Shown: positions 1 to 10,015, counted from the first letter of the stretch. The stretch is 64,000 nucleotides of DNA from Paenibacillus algorifonticola (GCF_000971975.1 NZ_LAQO01000014.1:144268-208267); one strand, 5' to 3'. Notes: generated by a model not told the origin, from the letters alone. Numbers and translations are program-made.

Positions 1-177
1 GCATTCACTCTGGGTATAAAACTTTATTTTGCAGTCAGTTGCTTGCTGCAACGTATATTCGCATGGGCCTGCTTCCTTCGCATAAGGTCCCGAACAGCTA
101 TTGGCCGGTCAACTTTTCCTCCGAGGGCCACGTGGAGCTGTTGAATAATGCCACATTTTCGGAGGAGCTGTATTTGC

Positions 178-3100
178 TTGCAGACGGCCTTCAAGGACAT
201 GATCAGCATCAAGCCTTATAGCCTCGCCATCAAGACAACGCTGCTTGTACTGCTTCTTTTCCTAGCAGGAGCGGACTTCCATAGGGCCGCACAAGCCTCC
301 AGCCTTCCAGAGCCACCCCACCATCCAGATTCAACCGCTCAGCAGGGACAACTCGACCTGACCGGCATGCAAGTGGACGACGGACTTATTTCCCTCAACG
401 GCAAATGGACGTTTTATTGGAACCAACTTCTTGAACCGGATGAGATTGGGGCTGCCAGCGATGGGCAGCCTGCTTTTATTTCCGTTCCCGGCAGCTGGGG
501 CTTCTCTTCTAGCAAAGTGGCAGCACCGGAAGGGACAGGCTTTGCTACTTATCGTCTGCTCGTTCGAACGGACCCGCTCGACGGCATTTACGGCTTGTCT
601 ATCAAGAGCATTCAAAGCTCCTATCGCGTATTTATTAACGGCAAGCTGGTCGCTTCAGCCGGAACGGTCGAAACGGATCGGGAACGTGTCGTTGCCCGCT
701 TCGGACAGCCTGCTATGCTTTTTACGCATAAAGGAACAAGCCTTGATGTTGTCATTCAGGTCGCCAATTATTCATATCCGTCCGGCGGGATAGAAAAACA
801 CATTTTTTTCGGCAGCAAGGACGCCATTCTGAAGCATAGGCAGCAGGGCATTGCCAAGGACCTGTTTTTGTTCGGCTCGATTTTTACCATGTTTGTTTAC
901 CATATGGCGCTTTATTTGTTAAGGCGAAGCCAGCTGTCCTCCTTGTATTTCGCTTTGTTCTGCTTATGTATTTCGATACGCACCTTATTCGTCAATGAAC
1001 GGTTTATTTCAGTACTCATCCCCGATATGAATTGGCAGCTGTTTGCCAAGGTTTCCTATCTGACCGCTTATATGGGCGCACCTTGCATTATTTTGTATAT
1101 TCAGAGCCTCTACCCGGCTTACTTCTCGAAGCTAAAAACGCGATTAGCCATAAGTCTTTTTGCAGCAATTTCCGTCCTCGTAGTGGTTGCTCCTGTATCC
1201 GTTTACCATTATTCGCTGCCCTATTATCAAGTTATGATTATGCTCGCGCTTGGTTATATTTTGGCTAAGCTCATTTATGCCGCGGCCCGCGGAGAGCAAG
1301 GAACTTATCTCATGCTGATCGGCTTTTTGAATTTATTTCTGTTCGCCCTAAATGATGTGCTGTACAACAACAATAGGACGAGCCTTGGTTCACTGGTTCC
1401 GTTCGGGCTGTTTATTTTTATTGTGCTGCAATCTATTTTGCTATCGCTTCATTTCGCTCGCGCCTTCAAGGAAATAGAGAAGCTGTCCACCAAGCTTATA
1501 TTATCGAATCAAATTAAAGACCAGTTTCTCGCGAACACGTCGCATGAGCTGAAAACACCGCTTCAGGGCATTATTGGGCTTGCGGAATCTTTAGCCGAAG
1601 GGGCTGCTGGAAAGCTGCCAGATACCGCTGTAGGACAGCTAAGGCTCATTCGCACAAGCGGGCAGCGCCTGTCGCATTTAGTCAATGACCTGCTGGATTT
1701 AACGAAGCTGCGGCATAAAGAAATCGTGCTGCAGCCGTCTGTGCTGAACATTCGGCAGGCCGCTTCCCTCGCCATTGAGCTGCTTGAGCCTCTATCCGAG
1801 CGCAAGCAGCTCACGATTCGCAATGATACGCCAGCAGGGCTGCTTGCTTTTGCAGATGAAAATCGGCTGATGCAAATTTTCAACAATTTGCTTGGCAACG
1901 CTATCAAATTTACCCATGACGGCTGGGTTGCTGTCACAGCAGCGCAGCAAGGAGAATGGCTGCTCATTACCGTCCGTGATACGGGCGAAGGGATCGCCCC
2001 ACAGCATTTGGAGTCAATCTTTGAAGCGTTTGAGCAGGGCGACGGCTCCATGATTCGACGCTACGAAGGCTCAGGTCTTGGACTCAGCATCTCCCGCAAT
2101 CTCGTCGAGCTGCACGGCGGGCAAATTTGGGCGGAGTCGCCACCCGGCGAGGGGGCTGCGATCTGCTTTACGCTTCCTGCTTATTCGGCGGGCACGGCTG
2201 GCGGAGATAAAGTTAACGAGATTGTGAGCGACAATCACAGAGATCGTACAGCGAGTATGGAAGCTGCCGCTGGATTAGTTTTTGGCAGAGCTGCAGCGGC
2301 GGCTGCCCAGACTCCGGTGAATACGGCGACTGCAGAGACTACAGAGACGGCGGTAAGGGAATCGGCAGCGGCGGGAGCAGAAGTCGGAGCTGGAGAAGTA
2401 GCAGAGGCGGCTTCCATGACGGAAGACCTGTCTGTGCTAACCGTGGACGATGATCCGATTATTTTGCAGGTGCTGTCCAACCATTTGACCGCAGAGGGTT
2501 TTCAAGTTCGGCAAACGACCGGTGGACGCAGCGCCCTTCAACTGCTGGAAGAAGGCTACCGGCCAAGCCTCATTATCGTTGATTTAATGATGCCGCAGAT
2601 GTCCGGCTATGAGCTGTGCCAAGTCATTCGGCAGCAATATGACGAGCAGGTGCCGATCCTCATTTTGACAGCGCGCAATCAGCCAGCCGATCTGGAGCTT
2701 GGATTTGCCAGCGGCGCAAATGATTATCTGATTAAGCCGGTCACGAAATCAGAGCTGATGCTGCGGCTCAGGCTCCATCTCAAGCTCGCGACATGGGAGC
2801 AATCGATGGAGCGGGAGGTTTTGGAGCGAACGGTGCATATTCGCGAATCCATGAAGGAAACGGCAATCGCCATGGCCGACATTGGCGCTTACGAAGAGCG
2901 TAACCGCATCGCCAAAGAAATTCACGATGCGCTGGGCTATGCGCTGACCACGACGCTGATCCAGCTAGAGGCGGGACAAAGCCTGCTCGCTGACAAGCCC
3001 CAAGCGGCGAAGCAGCATATGATTAATTCGCAGGAGCTGGTACGGCAAGGCTTGCGGGATGTGCGCAAATCCTTGCGAAGCTTGAAGGATAGCGAGCGGG

Positions 3101-3495
3101 AGCATGATTTTGAGGGACGTATAGAGACGCTGCTGCGAGATACGGAAGCGTATGCCATGGTGAGCATAACGCGTACCGTGCAATTGGATGGTGTACAGCT
3201 CGGCCAAGAGCATGAAAAGCTGCTTTATTACGCTTTGCAAGAAGGACTTACTAATGGCATTCGCCATGGCGGAAGCAAGCACTTCGACTTCCGGCTGATG
3301 CAGCGGGAAGGACGGGTTATTTTTTCACTTTGCAATGAGGGAGTTCCCTATCGCCCGGAACAGCCGGACGGCCTCGGGCTGCATTATATGAAGCAGCATA
3401 CAGAAGCGGCGGGCGGCCAGTTTCACGTAGATAACGCGAAAGGCAGCGGCTGCTTGATTGAGATTACACTACCCGCACAGAAGGAGCACACTTAA
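178..3495 (+). CDS. 7TM hybrid sensor histidine kinase with two kinase modules and an internal receiver
   Basis: Membrane sensor kinase of about 1105 residues. After a signal-like hydrophobic segment (residues about 17-33) comes an extracellular jelly-roll-like sensor (about 60-210; NGKWTFYW, ISVPGSWG), then a 7TMR-DISM-type membrane bundle (about 215-420). A HisKA helix follows with H456 in TSHELKTPLQG, then a HATPase with intact N box (NNLLGNAIKF) and G boxes. An Ala/Glu/Thr-rich linker leads to a receiver (752-870, phospho-acceptor D802 in VDLMMPQMSG). The C-terminus is a second, NarX/DegS-type kinase: H916 in KEIHDALG and a HATPase ending near 1100, whose G1 box reads CNEG rather than DNG. 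TTG at 178 is preferred because GGAGGAG lies 10 nt upstream; ATG 148 and ATG 199 are alternatives. The response regulator gene starts on the base after its stop, so the two form an operon. Signal unknown. Confidence 0.9.
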   Translation: MQTAFKDMISIKPYSLAIKTTLLVLLLFLAGADFHRAAQASSLPEPPHHPDSTAQQGQLDLTGMQVDDGLISLNGKWTFYWNQLLEPDEIGAASDGQPAFISVPGSWGFSSSKVAAPEGTGFATYRLLVRTDPLDGIYGLSIKSIQSSYRVFINGKLVASAGTVETDRERVVARFGQPAMLFTHKGTSLDVVIQVANYSYPSGGIEKHIFFGSKDAILKHRQQGIAKDLFLFGSIFTMFVYHMALYLLRRSQLSSLYFALFCLCISIRTLFVNERFISVLIPDMNWQLFAKVSYLTAYMGAPCIILYIQSLYPAYFSKLKTRLAISLFAAISVLVVVAPVSVYHYSLPYYQVMIMLALGYILAKLIYAAARGEQGTYLMLIGFLNLFLFALNDVLYNNNRTSLGSLVPFGLFIFIVLQSILLSLHFARAFKEIEKLSTKLILSNQIKDQFLANTSHELKTPLQGIIGLAESLAEGAAGKLPDTAVGQLRLIRTSGQRLSHLVNDLLDLTKLRHKEIVLQPSVLNIRQAASLAIELLEPLSERKQLTIRNDTPAGLLAFADENRLMQIFNNLLGNAIKFTHDGWVAVTAAQQGEWLLITVRDTGEGIAPQHLESIFEAFEQGDGSMIRRYEGSGLGLSISRNLVELHGGQIWAESPPGEGAAICFTLPAYSAGTAGGDKVNEIVSDNHRDRTASMEAAAGLVFGRAAAAAAQTPVNTATAETTETAVRESAAAGAEVGAGEVAEAASMTEDLSVLTVDDDPIILQVLSNHLTAEGFQVRQTTGGRSALQLLEEGYRPSLIIVDLMMPQMSGYELCQVIRQQYDEQVPILILTARNQPADLELGFASGANDYLIKPVTKSELMLRLRLHLKLATWEQSMEREVLERTVHIRESMKETAIAMADIGAYEERNRIAKEIHDALGYALTTTLIQLEAGQSLLADKPQAAKQHMINSQELVRQGLRDVRKSLRSLKDSEREHDFEGRIETLLRDTEAYAMVSITRTVQLDGVQLGQEHEKLLYYALQEGLTNGIRHGGSKHFDFRLMQREGRVIFSLCNEGVPYRPEQPDGLGLHYMKQHTEAAGGQFHVDNAKGSGCLIEITLPAQKEHT

Positions 3496-4173
3496 ATGGA
3501 GCCTATACGATTAGTGATAGCTGATGATCAGCGTCTGCTGCGCGAAAGCCTGCGGACGGTCATTGAGCTTGAGGAGGATATGAAGGTCGTCGGTCTGGCG
3601 GAAAATGGGCAGCATGCCTGCGAGCTGGTTGATGAGCTGCGGCCAACGCTCGTATTGATGGATGTGCAAATGCCAATAATGGACGGCATCAGCGCCATTC
3701 GCAAAATTAGAGCCCGCCATCCAGCGCTTCCGATTTTGATTTTGACGACGTTCACGGACGACGATTATATCATCGAAGGGCTAGCAGGCGGCGCCATTGG
3801 TTATTTGTTGAAGGATATGGACAAAGCAAATCTGCTTGCCGCCATTCGCAGCGCCGCTGCGGGCAGGCATATGCTCACCCCGGAAATCGCAACGAAACTC
3901 GCAGCGCGCCTGTCCGCGATGTCCAAAGCAGCGCCAAGAGAAATGAACACGCATAAGCTCAAAAGGCTCGGCCTTCAATTTACAGAGCGTGAAAAACAAA
4001 TTATTGCCTTGATGGTTCAGCCTTTAACGAACCCGCAAATTGCAGACAGCTTATTTATGAGCGTCGGCACCGTCAAAAATTACGTCAGCATCATTTACAG
4101 CAAGCTGGGCACAAGTGACCGCATGCAGGCGGTGGCCAGCCTTCAGGAATTATTTTCGGTGGATGAGGAATAG
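3496..4173 (+). CDS. NarL/LuxR-family response regulator
   Basis: A 225-residue DNA-binding response regulator. The N-terminal receiver has acidic D10/D11, phospho-acceptor D56 in LMDVQMPIMDG, the switch Thr in LTTFTD and the conserved Lys in GYLLKDMD. The C-terminal LuxR/GerE helix-turn-helix (about residues 157-220) contains FTEREKQIIALM and GTVKNYVSIIYSKL. It follows the dual-kinase sensor with no gap and is the obvious partner of that protein's C-terminal NarX-type kinase module. Targets cannot be deduced from the window. Confidence 0.93.
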   Translation: MEPIRLVIADDQRLLRESLRTVIELEEDMKVVGLAENGQHACELVDELRPTLVLMDVQMPIMDGISAIRKIRARHPALPILILTTFTDDDYIIEGLAGGAIGYLLKDMDKANLLAAIRSAAAGRHMLTPEIATKLAARLSAMSKAAPREMNTHKLKRLGLQFTEREKQIIALMVQPLTNPQIADSLFMSVGTVKNYVSIIYSKLGTSDRMQAVASLQELFSVDEE

Positions 4174-4219
4174 GATCGTGCTTATCGAGTAAAATTTTGT
4201 GAGTTGCCGCAGCGCAAAC

Positions 4220-4249
4220 AGCCCCCGGAGACATAAGTCTTCAGGGGCT
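4220..4249. terminator. Stem-loop between convergent genes, candidate bidirectional terminator
   Basis: AGCCCC...GGAGAC, a short ATAA loop, then GTCTTC.GGGGCT form a hairpin with a few mismatches in the 123-nt space between the response regulator (+) and the SLH protein gene (-). The T tracts on both sides are poor, so only the fold and the convergent context support it. Confidence 0.5.
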
Positions 4250-4296
4250 TCCGCATGCTTTAATCATTTATTAGGCTCTATCAGGTAAATGATCGT

Positions 4297-7200
4297 TTAA
4301 ACTAGCTTCGAATTGGTAAGCAGCCTCTGCACCATCATGGCAATTTCCGCTCTGGTGATCAAAGCTTTAGGGGCCAGCTGTGCACCCGACCGGCCTGAAA
4401 TAATTCCGCCCTGCAAGCTGTCTGCAAGGCTGCTTCTTGCCCATGCTGCCGCTTCGTTCGCATCGGCATAAGGCAGCAGCACATCCTCAGCATTTCCCGC
4501 TGGCAATCCCGCATTCAGTCCGGTAATGGACATTGCTTTCGCGATGATGACCGTCGCTTGTTCGCGGGTTATGGGCTCATTGGGCCGGAAGGTTCCGTCT
4601 TCAAAGCCATTAATCAGCTTGTATGCAACAGCCGTTCGAATCGCCTGATTATACCAAGCGGTAGCCTGCACATCAGAAAAGCCGGAAGCCTCCATTTCAA
4701 GCTTCAATCCCAGCCCTCTCACGATAATAGCCGCAAATTCCGCACGGGTAATCGACGCATTTGGATTAAACCGGTCGCCGCCCACCCCGCTGATGATCAT
4801 CCGCGAGCCCATCTCATTGATTGCCTGCTCCGCCCAGTGACCAGCAGCATCTTTGAATGCCACTGGATTCCAAACCAAAGCGTATGTGCTGTTAGTGAGG
4901 CTGAATATTTTAGCCCGATAACTTCCATCTTTCTGCACGATCTTTGTTGGAACATGGCGAATGCTGCCATCTGGCTCAATTACAATCGCCGTTGTAATTC
5001 GCTGCGGATCAACAGTGCTTGGAATCGCTATTTCACGCTCGACATAAGCATTAAATTGCGTAACCTCCTGCCGTGTCGTCCCATGTACGACTTTCACTGT
5101 AAAATCAAACGGCTCTGCAATAAGCTCAAAGCCACCCTGTGCAGCGGCTGACTTCACTTCCTGCAGCCTGCTTGGGGCTAGTGCTGCCACCTCAATTTGA
5201 AACTCCAATTGTTCCAGCCCTGCTTGCTGTAAAAGCTCTCGTACAGCAGTGGAGTCTATGAGTTGTTCTATTGGCAGCGTATAGGAGGCGCTTCCCGTTT
5301 GAATATTGACAAGGGCTTGCTTTTGCTCCAGCGCCTTCATCTCTTCCCCATTGAGCTTCACGATCAAGGCACCCGAGTGGATATCCATAGGAAATGTAAC
5401 GACGACGCCACTTGTTTCGTTCGCAAGCCTGTTGTTCAGCGCTGCTTGATTCACGGTCAATGTCGTTACGCTTTGATTGTTGACCATTACAGTTGAAGTT
5501 GAACCCATGTTATACACGATTCCGTTTATTAAGACATTAACGCTAGCAGTCGTTGGCGTATTCGGATTGCTCGTGCTCCCACTACTGCCTCCACCACTGG
5601 AAGGAGCAGCTGGAGTTACCGCATTAGACTGAGCAGACGAGGCACTGCTGCCCGCAATATTAAGTGCTTTTACGGTGAACGTATAACTGGTTCCGTTCGT
5701 GAGACCCGTCACCGTTATTGGGCTGCTGATACCAGAGGCTGTAATGTTTCCCGGCATCGCCGTTACTTCATACCCTTTCACCGGACTCCCTCCATTATTG
5801 GCTGGAGCAGTAAAACTAACGACTGCCTGTGCATTGCCCCCAACAGCAGTGATATTGGTAGGCGAACCAGGAACTATAATAGTTAAGCGTGTCACCTTCA
5901 CCGTGTAGGTTTTAGACAGTTTTCCTGTTTCTTCTACAACAATCGTGATAGTCCGCTCTACGTCAGCATTCAGACTAATTGGGGCAGAAGCCATTCCGCT
6001 TGTTACCGCAACTCCATCCACCTTAATCGTGCCCACTCCGCTTGGCGTCACTGTGAGATTGGAGACGTTATACGGAACCGTCAATCCGCTATAGTCATAC
6101 GTACCGCTGGCAAAAACAAAACCGCTTGGCGTGCCGCTCAATACAAGATTAGTGAGGTCTGATGCCTCTGCTTGCGTATAACTGACGCTGCCAATGGCGC
6201 TGTCGAGATTATTTGTCTTCGTGGCAATCGCCTTCACCGTTATTGCTGCATTGATCGTCGGCTTCGCTCCCGCATTATACTCCAGCGTCGAACCGCCTAC
6301 AGCTGTCGCTGGTGTACTTCCATCCGTCGTATAGTAGATATGCTCGGCTCCTGACGACAGTATCTCCAACTCCGTACCGAAAGCGACCGCTCCCGCTGAC
6401 GGATTAAACGTCGGCGTTTCCTGCGCTACCTGCTCGCGCGTCACTTTGATCACATACGTTTTTGCACTTTTTCCCGTTTCCGTTGCCACAACGGTAATCG
6501 TGCGCTCCACTCCCGGCGTCAGATTGATCGACGCCGAGGCTGTTCCGCTCGCTACCGTCGTTCCATCAACGGTTAGCGTTCCTGCTCCGCTTGGCGTCAC
6601 CGTTACGCTAGCAACATCATTGGCTACCGTCACGCTGTTATATGCATACGTGCCGCCTGTGAACACAAAACCACTTGGCGTGCCGCTTAACGCGAGGCCC
6701 GTCAAATCTGCTGTCGACGCCTGCGTGTAACTCACACTGCCTACATCACTTTTCAGATTGCCCGCCTTCGTGGCAATCGCCTTCACCGTCATCGCTGTAT
6801 TGATCGTCGGCTTCGCTCCCGCATTATACTCCAGCGTCGAGCCACCTACAGCTGTCGCTGGCGTACTACCATCCGTCGTGTAGTAAATGTGATCGGCTCC
6901 TGACGATACAATTTCCAGCTCCGTTCCGAATGCCACTGCTCCTGCCGCTGGATTAAACGTCGGCGTTTCCTGCGCTACCTGCTCGCGCGTCACTTTGATC
7001 ACATACGTTTTTACACTTTTCCCCGTTTCTGTTGCTACAACGGTAATCGTGCGCTCCACTCCCGGCGTTAAATTGATCGACGCCGAAGCCACTCCACTTG
7101 CCACCGTTGTTCCGTCAACGGTTAGCGTGCCTGCTCCGCTTGGCGTCACCGTTACGCTCGCGACGCTATTATCTACCGTCACGCCGTTATACGCATACGT

Positions 7201-9285
7201 CCCGCCGGCAAACACAAACCCACTTGGCGTGCCGCTTAGCTCGAGGCCCGTCAAATTCGCTGTCGACGCCTGCGTGTAGCTGACGCTCGCAATGGCACTA
7301 TTCAGATTGCCCGCCTTCGTGGCAATCGCCTTCACCGTTATCGCTGCATTGATCGTCGGCTTCGCTCCCGCATTATACTCCAGCGTCGAGCCACCTACAG
7401 CTGTCGCTGGTGTACTTCCATCCGTCGTATAGTAGATATGCTCGGCTCCTGACGACAGTATCTCCAACTCCGTACCGAAAGCGACCGCTCCCGCTGCCGG
7501 ATTAAACGTCGGCGTTTCCTGCGCTACTTGCTCGCGCGTCACTTTGATCACATACGTTTTTGCACTTTTCCCTGTTTCCGTTGCCACAACGGTAATCGTG
7601 CGCTCCACTCCCGGCGTCAAATTGATCGACGCCGAGGCTGTTCCGCTCGCTACCGTCGTTCCGTCAACAGTCAGCGTACCTGCTCCGCTCGGTGTCACCG
7701 TTACACTTGCAACGCTATTGCCTACCGTCACGCCGTTATACGCATACGTCCCGCCGGCAAACACAAACCCACTTGGCGTGCCGCTTAGCGCGAGGCCCGT
7801 CAAATTCGCTGTCGACGCCTGCGTGTAGCTGACGCTCGCAATGGCACTATTCAGATTGCCCGCCTTCGTGGCAATCGCCTTCACCGTCATCGCTGTATTG
7901 ATCGTCGGCTTCGCTCCCGAATCATACTCCAGCGTCGAACCGCCTACCGCTGTCGCTGGCGTACTTCCATCCGTCGTATAGTAAATATGCTCGGCCCCAG
8001 ACGACAGAATCTCCAGCTCCGTACCGAAAGCGACCGCTCCCGCTGCCGGATTAAACGTCGGCGTTTCCTGCGCTACCTGCTCGCGCGTCACCTTGATCAC
8101 ATACGTTTTTGCACTTTTTCCCGTTTCCGTTGCCACAACGGTAATCGTGCGTTCCACTCCCGGCGTCAGATTGATCGACGCCGAAGCTGCTCCACTCGCT
8201 ACCGTCGCTGCGTCTACGGTCAGCGTGCCTGCTCCGCTTGGTGTTACCGTTACGCTCGCAACGCTATTGCCTACCGTCACGCCGTTATACGCATACGTCC
8301 CGCCGGCAAACACAAACCCACTTGGCGTGCCGCTTAGCGCGAGGCTCGTCAAATTCGCTGTCGACGCCTGCGTGTAGCTGGCGCTGCCTACAGCACTAAC
8401 CGGCTTGCCTGCCTTCGTGGCAATCGCCTTCACGGTCACTGCTGCGCTAATGGTCGGCTTCGCTCCCGCATTATACTCCAGCGTCGAACCGCCTACAGCC
8501 GTCGCTGGTGTACTTCCATCTGTCGTATAGTAAATATGCTCGGCTCCTGCCGAAATAATAGAAAGCTCCGTGCCGAAAGCAACCGCTCCCGCTGTCGGAT
8601 TAAACGTCGGTGTGTCTTGGGGTATAGGGCTGAGCATGTTCGTCAGCGTGATGTCATCAATATTCAAGTTGGATGGCGCGAGAGTATTTGCAAAGCGCCA
8701 CTGAATCGTTACAGAAGAAACATTAGAGTAGTTGTACGAGGTTCCGTTGCCCAATAAAGAAGAAATTTGATATTTTTTGTTGACTCCGCCCTCGGACAAG
8801 GCAATTACACCTGTGCTGGAGTGCGTAGCAATAACTGTATTTCCTGCATCTTTCAAAGTGACCGTAAGCAGATCGAGCATGGGGTTCACCAAATCTGCAT
8901 ATGCGCTGATACCCAGATTTTTAAAAGTAAAGCTGCCAAGCACGGTCTGCCCTTCTGCTTTAATAGTGAACTCGCCTGTTGTATTTGGGGACTGCAGATG
9001 CTCCGACCATAAAGAAGTTCCATCCTGCGCAAAGCCATTCGTTACTACAAACTTATCTCCCAGCTTCTTGAATCCCGATCCGCCTGAATTATCTGTCGCT
9101 AAGGAATCACCAAAATTATAAGTGCCGTCTGCTGTCCCCGCAGCTGCATTCAGACTTGCCGGAAGCAGATTAAGCATAATGGCAAGCACAAGCAGCAACA
9201 CAGCAACTCTCTTGATCGTGCTGTCACGCTCTCCTCGCTTCCTTGTGACTACGCCTTTCTTCTGCCCCGCTAATTGATGCCTCAT
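4297..9285 (-). CDS. SLH-anchored surface protein with five tandem chitobiase-C-like/cadherin-like repeats
   Basis: Exported cell-surface protein of 1662 residues. After a basic N-region and hydrophobic signal core (VAVLLLVLAIML) there is a unique domain of about 190 residues. Five tandem 183-residue repeats follow (about 222-1136), each made of a chitobiase C-terminal-like module (IYYTTDGSTPAT) and a cadherin-like beta-sandwich module (LSGTPSGFVF to ETGKSAKTYVIKVTR). Next come a fibronectin type III-like domain (about 1137-1240), a Gly/Ser linker, a beta-rich domain and three SLH repeats (about 1475-1660; FKDAAGHWAEQAI, ITRAEFAAIIVR, FRPNEPITREQA), which normally bind pyruvylated secondary wall polymer. 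The start at 9285 has AGGGGAG 8 nt upstream; an upstream in-frame ATG at 9321 lacks a site. No catalytic domain was recognised, so an adhesive or structural role is inferred. It is monocistronic, with the tail-collar operon's terminator just upstream. Confidence 0.88.
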   Translation of the reverse strand: MRHQLAGQKKGVVTRKRGERDSTIKRVAVLLLVLAIMLNLLPASLNAAAGTADGTYNFGDSLATDNSGGSGFKKLGDKFVVTNGFAQDGTSLWSEHLQSPNTTGEFTIKAEGQTVLGSFTFKNLGISAYADLVNPMLDLLTVTLKDAGNTVIATHSSTGVIALSEGGVNKKYQISSLLGNGTSYNYSNVSSVTIQWRFANTLAPSNLNIDDITLTNMLSPIPQDTPTFNPTAGAVAFGTELSIISAGAEHIYYTTDGSTPATAVGGSTLEYNAGAKPTISAAVTVKAIATKAGKPVSAVGSASYTQASTANLTSLALSGTPSGFVFAGGTYAYNGVTVGNSVASVTVTPSGAGTLTVDAATVASGAASASINLTPGVERTITVVATETGKSAKTYVIKVTREQVAQETPTFNPAAGAVAFGTELEILSSGAEHIYYTTDGSTPATAVGGSTLEYDSGAKPTINTAMTVKAIATKAGNLNSAIASVSYTQASTANLTGLALSGTPSGFVFAGGTYAYNGVTVGNSVASVTVTPSGAGTLTVDGTTVASGTASASINLTPGVERTITVVATETGKSAKTYVIKVTREQVAQETPTFNPAAGAVAFGTELEILSSGAEHIYYTTDGSTPATAVGGSTLEYNAGAKPTINAAITVKAIATKAGNLNSAIASVSYTQASTANLTGLELSGTPSGFVFAGGTYAYNGVTVDNSVASVTVTPSGAGTLTVDGTTVASGVASASINLTPGVERTITVVATETGKSVKTYVIKVTREQVAQETPTFNPAAGAVAFGTELEIVSSGADHIYYTTDGSTPATAVGGSTLEYNAGAKPTINTAMTVKAIATKAGNLKSDVGSVSYTQASTADLTGLALSGTPSGFVFTGGTYAYNSVTVANDVASVTVTPSGAGTLTVDGTTVASGTASASINLTPGVERTITVVATETGKSAKTYVIKVTREQVAQETPTFNPSAGAVAFGTELEILSSGAEHIYYTTDGSTPATAVGGSTLEYNAGAKPTINAAITVKAIATKTNNLDSAIGSVSYTQAEASDLTNLVLSGTPSGFVFASGTYDYSGLTVPYNVSNLTVTPSGVGTIKVDGVAVTSGMASAPISLNADVERTITIVVEETGKLSKTYTVKVTRLTIIVPGSPTNITAVGGNAQAVVSFTAPANNGGSPVKGYEVTAMPGNITASGISSPITVTGLTNGTSYTFTVKALNIAGSSASSAQSNAVTPAAPSSGGGSSGSTSNPNTPTTASVNVLINGIVYNMGSTSTVMVNNQSVTTLTVNQAALNNRLANETSGVVVTFPMDIHSGALIVKLNGEEMKALEQKQALVNIQTGSASYTLPIEQLIDSTAVRELLQQAGLEQLEFQIEVAALAPSRLQEVKSAAAQGGFELIAEPFDFTVKVVHGTTRQEVTQFNAYVEREIAIPSTVDPQRITTAIVIEPDGSIRHVPTKIVQKDGSYRAKIFSLTNSTYALVWNPVAFKDAAGHWAEQAINEMGSRMIISGVGGDRFNPNASITRAEFAAIIVRGLGLKLEMEASGFSDVQATAWYNQAIRTAVAYKLINGFEDGTFRPNEPITREQATVIIAKAMSITGLNAGLPAGNAEDVLLPYADANEAAAWARSSLADSLQGGIISGRSGAQLAPKALITRAEIAMMVQRLLTNSKLV
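5876..8620 (-). repeat. Five tandem 549-bp coding repeats
   Basis: Units run about 8620-8072, 8071-7523, 7522-6974, 6973-6425 and 6424-5876, each encoding 183 residues starting at TPTFNP. The first four are close to identical at the DNA level. The fifth has a diverged second half (SGVGTIKVDGVAVTSG instead of SGAGTLTVDGTTVASG). Fixed length and near-identity point to recent amplification or gene conversion. Confidence 0.9.
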
Positions 9286-9342
9286 AACTGCATCTCCCCT
9301 TGTTTTAATAGAAATCTCCACATTTTTTATACACTCCCACTC

Positions 9343-9389
9343 AAAAAACGGGTGCTATATCCGGCATCTGCCGAGATCTCCTGCACCCG
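9343..9389 (-). terminator. Rho-independent terminator of the tail-collar operon
   Basis: On the minus strand CGGGTGC pairs with GCACCCG around a loop that itself contains CGGC-atct-GCCG, and is followed directly by TTTTTT. It lies 75 nt past the last tail-collar gene and just before the SLH protein start, separating the two transcripts. Confidence 0.85.
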
Positions 9390-9463
9390 CCACAAATAAA
9401 CGCCCTCTTTTTTCAAAAGAGAGACTTCCGCCACTATCCTATCTCGGTCAGCCTGTGCTTCCT

Positions 9464-9997
9464 CTATCCTCTTGGAGGATATTCTCCATCTAGGCATATT
9501 ATGAAATTCATTGCCAAATACGGCTGCATATTGTTGTGGGGGTGATTGCCGCCTGTCGGAGTAAGCGCTAGTGGATTCATTTGCGTATTATTTGCTGCTT
9601 TATATAGCGGCCGCTGAATGGATGGCCGTCCGGATGCCTTCGTCTGCGCCCAATAATTATTTGCTGGATCATCAGAGTTTTGCTCCGCTGCAATTCCGGT
9701 AGCAATATGTGTATGGGCAGGAATTTCATTAGCCTGAAGCGTTACTGTCCCTTCTCCATCCTGCTCGCCTACCGTTCTTGATGTAAGCCCGGGACCTGCT
9801 CCCTGTCCCATAGGGGCCATCCCCATTAAATTAGGCAGAGCAAAGGTTGTCGTTCCATTTCCGCCATATTGCGTGCCAATAATAGAGAACAGAACAGTAT
9901 TGGATTGAATCGGCAGTATAGCTCCGTTGCACAATGCCCATTTATACGGTGGATAATTCCCAGTAAAAATGCGTATTTCCCCTGTAAATGCATCCAT
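9464..9997 (-). CDS. Phage tail collar domain protein (MdpB-like), paralogue 3
   Basis: A 177-residue small protein of the tail-collar/microcystin-dependent-protein family. It shows the usual layout: N-terminal GEIRIFTGNYPPYKWALCNG, LFSIIGTQYGGNGTTTFALPNL, then an AHTH segment and a C-terminal GGNHPHNNMQPYLAMNFIICL. No signal peptide or membrane helix is visible. It is the last of three adjacent paralogues (18 nt after the previous one) and is preceded by AGGAGG at a rather long spacing of 12 nt. The family occurs in phage tail tips but also as stand-alone bacterial gene sets of unknown role; no other phage gene is nearby. Confidence 0.85.
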   Translation of the reverse strand: MDAFTGEIRIFTGNYPPYKWALCNGAILPIQSNTVLFSIIGTQYGGNGTTTFALPNLMGMAPMGQGAGPGLTSRTVGEQDGEGTVTLQANEIPAHTHIATGIAAEQNSDDPANNYWAQTKASGRPSIQRPLYKAANNTQMNPLALTPTGGNHPHNNMQPYLAMNFIICLDGEYPPRG

Positions 9998-10015
9998 ATG
10001 ATAAAGCTGCCTCCT

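Noticed and set aside
24..221. Short frames on both strands at the window start
   Set aside because: No recognisable domain or ribosome binding site, and they overlap the start of the sensor kinase.
6446..8377. Four regularly spaced plus-strand open frames of about 94 residues over the repeat region
   Set aside because: They recur every 549 bp only because the minus-strand gene is made of 549-bp repeats; they have no ribosome binding sites and no family features.
5876..8620. Possible CRISPR-like or satellite array
   Set aside because: The units are long (549 bp), coding, in frame and without spacers; they are protein repeats.
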